A stretch of DNA of 64,000 bases from contig JAPQWV010000750.1 of NCBI GenBank assembly GCA_027422505.1, positions 62,001 to 126,000 on the forward strand, in the 5' to 3' direction. Shown here in pieces: positions 57,101 to 64,000 of this stretch (the first letter of the stretch is position 1; each line of letters begins with the position of its first letter). The translations under genes were made by a program, and so were the position numbers. The notes beneath the pieces were generated by a model that was not told where the DNA came from, ran no database searches, and saw only the letters and a program-made list of their open reading frames with translations. The DNA comes from Craterostigma plantagineum. Its lineage: Eukaryota; Streptophyta; Magnoliopsida; Lamiales; Linderniaceae.

Positions 57101-57666
57101 GGAAGCCGTGTGGAAAAGCCTTCAAGAGATTGCTCCCGTTTGCGAGGGGGAGGACGAAGATTGGAAATGCAGGTCGTGGGATCTAGCGACCAAAGTTTCC
57201 ATCCCCATGCGTACGTCAGGCCGATGGGCGTTGTTCGTTGTTGATGTGCGGGAAAAGGAGTTCACTATTTACGACTCCGATGCGCCTCCTGGCTTCGAGT
57301 GGCGCTTTATCGCCGAAGACGTCAACAAACTTCTGATCGTGATCCCGGCTATTTTCAAGGACCTAGGGCTGATAAAACGCATGCCTAGCAAGGGCAAGAG
57401 CTGGCCGGCTAAGTGGTGTCGCGACTTCACGAGACAAAATCAGTAAGTTTTCATGAATGATGCGTTTTATTACTTTGTCGTCGTGTTTAAAAATAAGTAT
57501 CTTTTTCGATATGATTTTCAGGGGAGAAGATGGCGTGGCGATGTTGCGGGCGACAATGTCGCTTATGATGAAGAAGGACGTCTCCCGCCTCAATCAAACT
57601 CATATGAAGGAGTTTAGAAAATACCTCGCATCTTCTATTTTCAATAATGATTGGGACAGTTTTTAG
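54114..57666 (+). pseudogene. DUF1985 / ULP1-like gene, plus strand, catalytic residues lost (copy B)
   Basis: Exon 1 54114-54140, exon 2 (DUF1985) 54449-55129, exon 3 from 55212, exon 4 56075-56161, exon 5 from 56225, and final ULP exons to the TAG at 57664-57666. Here exon 3 is in frame at the place where copy A lost a base. However, TCA has become TAA at 55704-55706. Two further private lesions hit the protease exon: CAG to TAG at 57006-57008 and loss of one G in the GAGGGGG run near 57146. Intron 1 is about 255 bp shorter than in A. As in copy A, Arg-Trp and GEDGV replace the catalytic His and Cys motifs. The DUF1985 exon differs from copy A at five of 230 residues. Confidence 0.82.
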
Positions 57667-60061
57667 TAAACCCTTTTTTTGTTGATTAAAATTTCCTGTG
57701 TTCACGAACTATTTCATGTGTTGTTGAATTTCTCCGTTGAATTTTAATTTTACTTGTTTGATATTAACTTATCGTTTGTTGGATATGAATTTAGGGTTTA
57801 GAATTGTGAAAGATTGAGTTCCTGTGTGTTTTCCAACTTTTTGTCAGTGAGACTGATGTGTGATTTGACGTAAAAATAAAAAGAACTGACTTTTAAGTGA
57901 TTTGACATCTTTCTAGTTTTCCTCTGTTGTTGCATAAATGTTCATGTGTTGTTTGTGATCTCTGTTTAAATTTAATTTTAGTTGTTTGATAGAAGTATTA
58001 ACTTTACGTGTGTTTGATATCAATTTAGGGTTTAGAAATTGTGAGAGGTGATTTTGTCAGTGTTTTCCAATTTTTTGTCGGTGAGAGTGATGTGTGAGTT
58101 GACATAAAAATAACGCGAATGGCAGTGATTTGACATAACTTAACTTTTTTCATATTAAGTTTTCCGTGTTATCTATGAACGCTCACTTAGCGGGTCCCCT
58201 GAATACAAGCGCTGGACCCATGCTTATAACGCACAGGTCCCGTGACCTTTACGTGCGGGTCTTCTGCTTAAATCAAGCGACATTTCGAAGGGACCAGTCG
58301 GGACCCGGCAATGACATGCGAACAATTTTGATGGGACCACGTCTGACCCGGACATCTCAGTGTGGGGACTATGCAATATGCGCGGGTCCCTTGTTTTGAA
58401 GAGTGGGTCCGCTGTCCAAAAAATGTTGGTCCCCTATGTTCATGTGCGATTTTTGCAATGTTAATTCATGGAAGTAAGCGATTAATTGAGCGTATTTATA
58501 CTTTGTTTATCGTAGACTACAATATAAAGTCATCATAAAATAGCACAGAACAAAAAAATTGGAGGTAATCACAAGAATTACGTTCAGTTTATAAGATGTT
58601 ACAGCCTACATAAATCACAAACATGAGTATGTTTTCTCGGTGTGCTCTCTTACTAGATTCACGTCAGTGATCGTACGACTTGAAATACATGTTGTAAAAT
58701 ATATTTTCTTTTTTCTAAACTTGGAGTTAGATATTGTTAATCGAGTGGTTATTTTATTTTATTTTTTTTTACGCACACTTAATTTTTTATTAACTTTTAT
58801 CTTATTAAGGAATTTAATAATATACTAGATTTTCACCACATTTCAAGCAAATCGGGAATAAAATGTCAAGTCATCTGTCCTGTACATACTGTATAGTAAC
58901 ACTGCTCTGACATGTCACTTTTGACCAATAAATAGGGACACTGCTCTAACATGTCACTTTTGACCAATAATTGAGCAATTATTGGTCTCACTCAATAAGC
59001 GAACATCACTAACCCTAATGTGCGGGTACCGTGTGGTAATTGGCAGGTCCCCTGCCTTTAAGGTTTGGGTCCCATGCTCGTAACACGCCCTCCCTGCGCG
59101 CAAGACTCATGGGACCCCCGCATTACTATCATGTGACCCAAACCTTAATCTCAGGGGACCCGGCGGGAACCGCAAAGATGCGCCAGGGTCTCATGCGCAT
59201 CCGTGCGGGCTTCGCTGCATATGCGATGCGAACCCCTGCGCATCTGTGCATAAGGGTTTTCTATTTCCATATTCGTAACGTAATTTTCTAAAGGGGGCTA
59301 CTATTCACACCCCTCTTGAATACAAAATACGATTTAACCTTATAGATAAATAATATATTGTTTTAATATTATAGTTAGTATAAATATAATTCATATAAAA
59401 AAATATAACCCATACTAACGAATTTTTTAATTTTTTATTAATTATTATCTTATTAACGAATTTAATAATATTAGATTTTCGTAGGGGACAATATTATCTT
59501 ATTAACGAATTTAATAATATTAGATTTTCGCAGGGGACAAAAGCCCCAAATCGGGAATCAAATGTCAAGTCATCTGTCTCTGATGAACTGTATAATGACA
59601 CTGCTCTGACATGTCACTTTTCACCAATAAATGAAGCACTACTACATGTCACTTTTCATCAATAATTGAACAATTATTGGACCCACTTAGTAAGCGAACG
59701 TGACCAACCCTAATGTGCGGGGTACCATGTGCTAATCGGCAGGTCCCCTCCCTTTAACGTTTTGATCCGATAGGAGTAACGCGCCCTCCCTGCGCGCAAG
59801 GAACATGGGACCCGCGCGATTTTTGCACGGGACCCAAACGTTGAAGACAGGGGACCCGGCAGGAACCACAAATATGCGCAGGGGTCTTATGCGCGTCCGT
59901 GCGGGATTCTCTGCATATGCGATGCGGTCCCCTGCGCATTTGTGCATAAGGGTTTTCTACTTCCATATTCACGCAAAAGCTCGTGTAATACAACCTTACA
60001 TAACATAACACAAATGGCGACGTATAAGCCACTCTGAATATGAAAACTACATATTACAACG
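57667..60061. other. MULE central non-coding region, copy B
   Basis: Counterpart of 25039-27433, with GGGACCC clusters at about 58184-58450, 59018-59280 and 59714-59980 and the same direct repeats. The 62-aa frame at 58640-58828 opens through a T-run length change and is not a gene. Confidence 0.7.
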
Positions 60062-62364
60062 TTATCTCCTACCAAATTCACCCATTGAAGGAAACCTATT
60101 TTTCTGGGGTCGTCCACGTTGTGAACCAACACGAGGCGGCAACATGTCCATACTACTTTCAATGCGGCCCGTTACCGGGCGTATAGTACCTTCGTATGCC
60201 AGTTTCCAGATCTCCAAGGTATAATAATCGTGCACTAATGAATATACCGGCACTTGGGCAGAACCACAAGCTGCAATCGCATGTGGACATGGGATACGAT
60301 CGATGTCAAACATCATGCACGTGCATGTGCGCAGCCCCAAATCGACCACCTCGTTCACATGCTGCCCGTACACGTTATATGTTAGATGCCCGACTTCCGA
60401 CACATGAAATTTTTGCGACTCGGTGAAATTCTCTCGTATGATCGACTCTACCTTCGGCGTAAACCTAGTCATGTTCGAGGCGATTGAAGCTTCCGCAGAT
60501 CGCCGATGCTTACTGAACCATGATGATGTTAGTCGATGAATCGAGCCAAACAGTCCAATAATTGGAAGCTCTCTGTCCTTATGTAGAGCTGCAATTCTAG
60601 ACTCTGATCAGTTGGTCGTCATTATGTTGTATCTTGATCTAGGGCAATATGCTCGCGTCCACGTTTCCTTTGGGAGTTCGTTAAGATACGTAGCCACGTC
60701 CGCATATTTTCCGTCAAGCTGCCTAAAATGACGGTCGGACTAGCTCTTCTGTAGGCAGTAGCGGCACGCCAAAAGATTGGACAAGCACCTTTCTTCTTCA
60801 TTCTCGTCTTCACGTTTTGTTGAAGGTGCCACGCACAGAAACCATGAAACGTGTTTGGGAAAACGGTCGGAACTGCATTCTTGATTTCAGGGTTCCGATC
60901 AGAAATTATTACGAGATCGTTGCCATCCACAACAAAACGTCTTAATCTCGAGAGAAACCACGTCCATGGGTCGGTTCCCTCCGACCCGTCGGCAATACCC
61001 CATGCTAAAGGATATTGATGGAAATCACCGTCTTGCTTTGTGGCAATCATCATGAGTCCCTTATACTTGCCCTTCAAAAAAGTGGCGTCGATAGAAACGA
61101 CTTTCCTCATGAACGTAAAGCCTCTGACGCATGCGCCGTATGCCAAGAACATGTACTTGAACCGATTGTCTTCGTCCAGCTCCCAATCAGTGATACTGCC
61201 CTCGTTGGCTTGCCTCACCGCATCTAAGTAAGACGGCAGTAAACCGTAGCAAGCGTCCCTGTTACCAACTAGTTCGTCGGTTGCAATTTGTTTTCCTCTC
61301 CAACCCTTGTAGTATGAAACTTCTACTCCCCTGCTCTGCATCATCGACTGTATGGAACTGGGAGCGGGGATGTCTTTAGGAGCCCTGAAATTTTCCAACA
61401 ACGTGCTCGATACGAGCGACGAACTTCCCTGGCGATGTCTACGGCGTCGGTGAGACACGCCGCACGTGTGAGTGTTGACGTACTTTCGGATTGAGAAAAA
61501 GGGGGAGTCCTTGTCATGTGCACCTCGTATTCGCCATTCGCAGTTCTCCTTCGCACATTTCACTACGTACAGGGTTTTGTTTGACCTATCCACATGGAGG
61601 AAGCATGCAGCGACAGCGATTTTAGTGATTTCGTCCTTCAATTCTTTCTTGCTACGAAATTCTTGTCCAACATATAGGGCCGAACCATCCGTAGACGAAT
61701 AGGTACCATCGTCGGCCACATCAGTTGCGTCGTCGTGTTCATCGACGTCAAAATCGTCATCATCATCATCATCATGTATAGCACCTTCCTCGTTCTCATT
61801 TTCGTCATCCCGTCCGACTTGCTCGTTCTCATTATCATATCCTTGGCCGCACATTCCGGAGTAATCGCCTACATAGCCACTGCTTTCATTACTTTGGTAA
61901 GGAGGGTTGTAAGATGTGCTGGGAAAACCCTCAAATGGCTGGATTTTGGCGTTTGTATCGCAATGCGCTATAAGGCCGACGTCGAAACCAGAGAAATCAT
62001 TATCATGAGGTTGATGTGGCGGTGACGTAATGACGGATAACTCAAGTTCCACGTGAAGAGGTGGTCTTGATCCTGGGCAACCACAACCTAGGTACGCACG
62101 TACCCCGTAATCGTTCTCGATGTAGATGGGGCGCACATAATTGTAGTCTATGCAAGGCATGTAGCTTATCCTTAGTTTGGTATTGTCGTTGCTTAACGAC
62201 AATGCATTCAATATCTCGTTAGTGAGATCCACTAACGTGCATAAACCGTCGTCGACCAAGATTGATTGCCACCGGCAACTTGGATCGGGAACCCAATTCG
62301 ACGTATTGTCCTCGCGTCTTATCCACTGACTAGCAACTTGAAAGACAATGCTCGTGATCGTCAT
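60062..62364 (-). pseudogene. MuDR-type MULE transposase with SWIM finger (copy B)
   Basis: Met at 62364, end at 60062. Same MuDR DNA-binding domain, MULE core (VSIDATFLKG; IISDRNPEI; FCAWHL) and SWIM finger as copy A, with one extra Asp codon in the acidic stretch. About a dozen residue differences in 600. The frameshift near 60733 and the TGA at 60608-60610 are the same as in copy A, so the transposase was already broken when the region duplicated. Confidence 0.9.
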
Positions 62365-62521
62365 GATTATCACCTGTGGAAGACAAAATGGTGGAACGTA
62401 TGCTTTCTGCTGCAAAATGGACGATTTCTTTAATACATTCATGCTTTGCTTTTTATATAATTTGTTTTACTTTTTCTTTTTAATAAAACTCAGGGAATAG
62501 ATGAAACTGATTAATTATAAA

Positions 62522-63163
62522 CAAGGCAGGGGACCATAACGTGAAATCAGGGGACCATAACGTGAAATCAAGAGAACCGCACGTAAAATCAGGGGTCCGA
62601 AGCCTATAGAACGTGGGGTCGCTGCCAATTTAGGGTTTGTCACGTGGGCTTATTGAGACGTACCAATAAAGCTACGGTCCCCTGAGTATTTGGTCAAAAG
62701 ATTTTCCTCAGTTGCAAGTCAAATCAGCAATCACGTTTCGTTTCGTACAGAGAATCAATTATTCAACAATGAAAAAGTTTTTATCAAGTCATATGGTGGG
62801 AGACAATGGGACCGGCGCTGTTTGATCTGGGGACCATAACTGAACTCATGGGACCTGCACGTAAAATCAGGAGACCCGCGCATATTGCATTGGCACTGCT
62901 GAACGGGTCCCAAGCGTATATGAAGGGGTCGTCTGCCAATTTAGGGTTGGTCACGTGGACTTATTGAGTCAGTACCAATAATTTAGAGTTTTTTCCCAGT
63001 CACATGTCAATTCACCCATCACGTTTCGTTTCATACAGATAATCAATTATTCAACCATATCAAAAAATTTTATTCAAATAAACCTACAAACTAACATCCA
63101 TAAAACCTTCAACTACAACATGTCCAAAATGTCCAAAGCCACCTACAATTAACACTTCCAAAC
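62522..63163. repeat. Direct repeats and GGGACC cluster, copy B
   Basis: Counterpart of 29894-30534, same two units. No gene. Confidence 0.75.
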
Positions 63164-64000
63164 TCAATCAAGCAAATGGAGCATACAGCTATATGGGTCA
63201 CGCAATATCCGTGCAGCCACAGTGGAGCGATATGCTGGAATCCCAATCTGCCTTTGATATTCATTAAACTCGGGCATGTCAAGTATAACGGTCTCCACCG
63301 TCAGCGCCGCATGAACCCCGCAATCCAAGCTGCCAGCCTTCTGCTGGCGATTCATTTTATTATTCAACTTCGGCTTTGTGATGATATCGAACTTGAAACG
63401 CAAATATGCAGAAAGAAACTCCGCCTGCAAAATATAGCAAACGTCGAACATGTTACTAAATAAATAAAAATGATAGACAAACGTATTTCAGCTACTTACG
63501 AACACTCTCCCGGCGAATTGCACACCATGCGCGCCCAATGAATCGTTAAGGACGAAGGTTTGCGTTGACGCGTCAAAAATAAGCACTGCCCAGTGGGCCC
63601 GTGCGCAAACAGGAGAGATGATGTACTTGCATCGTAGCAATTCATCCTCCGTGAGACGCTCCAACCAGCTCCGACTGCTTCTCGACAATCCATTCACGAA
63701 TTCATCCATATCATCCACCCGTACTTTCGGCTTCCTATTCAACTTCTGCGCCTTCCTAAAGTGCTCGTCTTGCACGTAACTTGGAAAGACGAAGACGCGA
63801 GGATAATTATCGGTGTCCGCATAGATTCACCTCAAGCAATCTAGATATGCATCAAGACAGTTGGACTTGAGCATATCATGGAAGAGCAACATGTAGAAGC
63901 CTTGGGCATCCACGTCGCACATGTCACCCGACCAAACGTTATCACTGCATAAAAAGAAAAATTATTATGTGTTTATGTACGATAACTGAGATTGACATCG
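63164..64000 (-). pseudogene. DUF1985 / ULP1-like gene, minus strand, 3' exons (copy B, cut by window end)
   Basis: The last two exons of the copy B gene are complete and end at 63164. HW (ARAHWAVLIFD), Asp (NDSLG) and Cys (SLDCGVHAAL) are all present. The in-frame TGA at 63827-63829 is shared with copy A. DUF1985 exons and the start lie beyond the window. Confidence 0.82.

Larger units (their letters stand above)
42498..64000 (+). repeat. Tandem segmental duplication, unit B (cut by window end)
   Basis: Direct repeat of the unit that begins at 2085. It begins within copia protease (AACAGCTCCTTGTTCCCC) directly after Tat integrase sequence. It continues in the same order as A to the window end, which corresponds to A position about 31371. 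It lacks the gypsy element and carries its own point mutations, for example gag GAG to TAG at 45169-45171. Confidence 0.92.
52393..64000. mobile_element. Large MULE, copy B (right end outside window)
   Basis: Same order as 19509 onward: left TIR (GGGTCTTTTTAAAAAATGGC), DEK_C ORF, ULP(+) gene, repeats, transposase, and the 3' exons of ULP(-). By the offset of about 32629 its right TIR should lie near 66416. Confidence 0.85.

Overview
The window is a transposon-dominated stretch of a flowering-plant nuclear genome (probably a eudicot, by inference). The evidence is Ty1/copia, Ty3/gypsy Tekay-type and Tat-type LTR retrotransposons, Mutator-like elements (MULEs), hAT-type MITEs, and spliced genes with GT-AG introns. 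I see no rRNA gene, no convincing tRNA gene and no CRISPR array. The only gene-like sequence of non-transposon origin outside a mobile element is a frameshifted GH43/arabinanase-like gene at 33842-35125.

Layout, copy A. A minus-strand copia element occupies 1-16722. It is split by a young, intact Tekay-type gypsy element (3482-13241; two 2550-bp LTRs, 5-bp target duplication TTAAC, one 1488-aa open polyprotein). Next comes the remnant of a non-autonomous MULE (16723-19499). After it lies a 14.3-kb MULE (19509-33787) with imperfect terminal inverted repeats and a 9-bp target duplication AAAAACAAG. This large MULE carries a DEK_C-domain ORF (+), a DUF1985/ULP-like protease gene (+) whose catalytic residues are replaced, a MuDR-type transposase with SWIM finger (-, broken), and a second DUF1985/ULP gene (-) that keeps the His/Asp/Cys signature. 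It ends 45 bp upstream of the first in-frame ATG of the GH43-like gene. Then comes the 3' half of a minus-strand Tat-type gypsy element (36162-42497). It consists of a 3' LTR, an antisense accessory ORF on the plus strand, 67-bp tandem repeats and an integrase, and it is invaded by two hAT-like elements.

Layout, copy B. From 42498 to the end of the window the sequence repeats what starts at 2085, in the same order and orientation and at about 98-99% identity. The spacing (42498 minus 2085 = 40413) and the abrupt join of Tat integrase to copia protease at 42497/42498 fit a direct tandem segmental duplication. Copy B lacks the Tekay insertion, so it preserves the empty site. It keeps 2.2 kb that copy A has lost, including the full copia LTR end and the left half of the small MULE. 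It has lost about 255 bp in an intron.

How the parts relate. The transposase and both ULP genes carry lesions shared by A and B, so they decayed before the duplication. Further lesions are private to one copy, so decay continued afterwards. The most unusual content is the large MULE. It has paired, oppositely oriented ULP-like genes (one active-site-intact, one active-site-dead), a DEK_C cargo ORF, and clusters of a GGGACCCGCGC-like motif in almost every non-coding gap and in the first intron of both protease genes.
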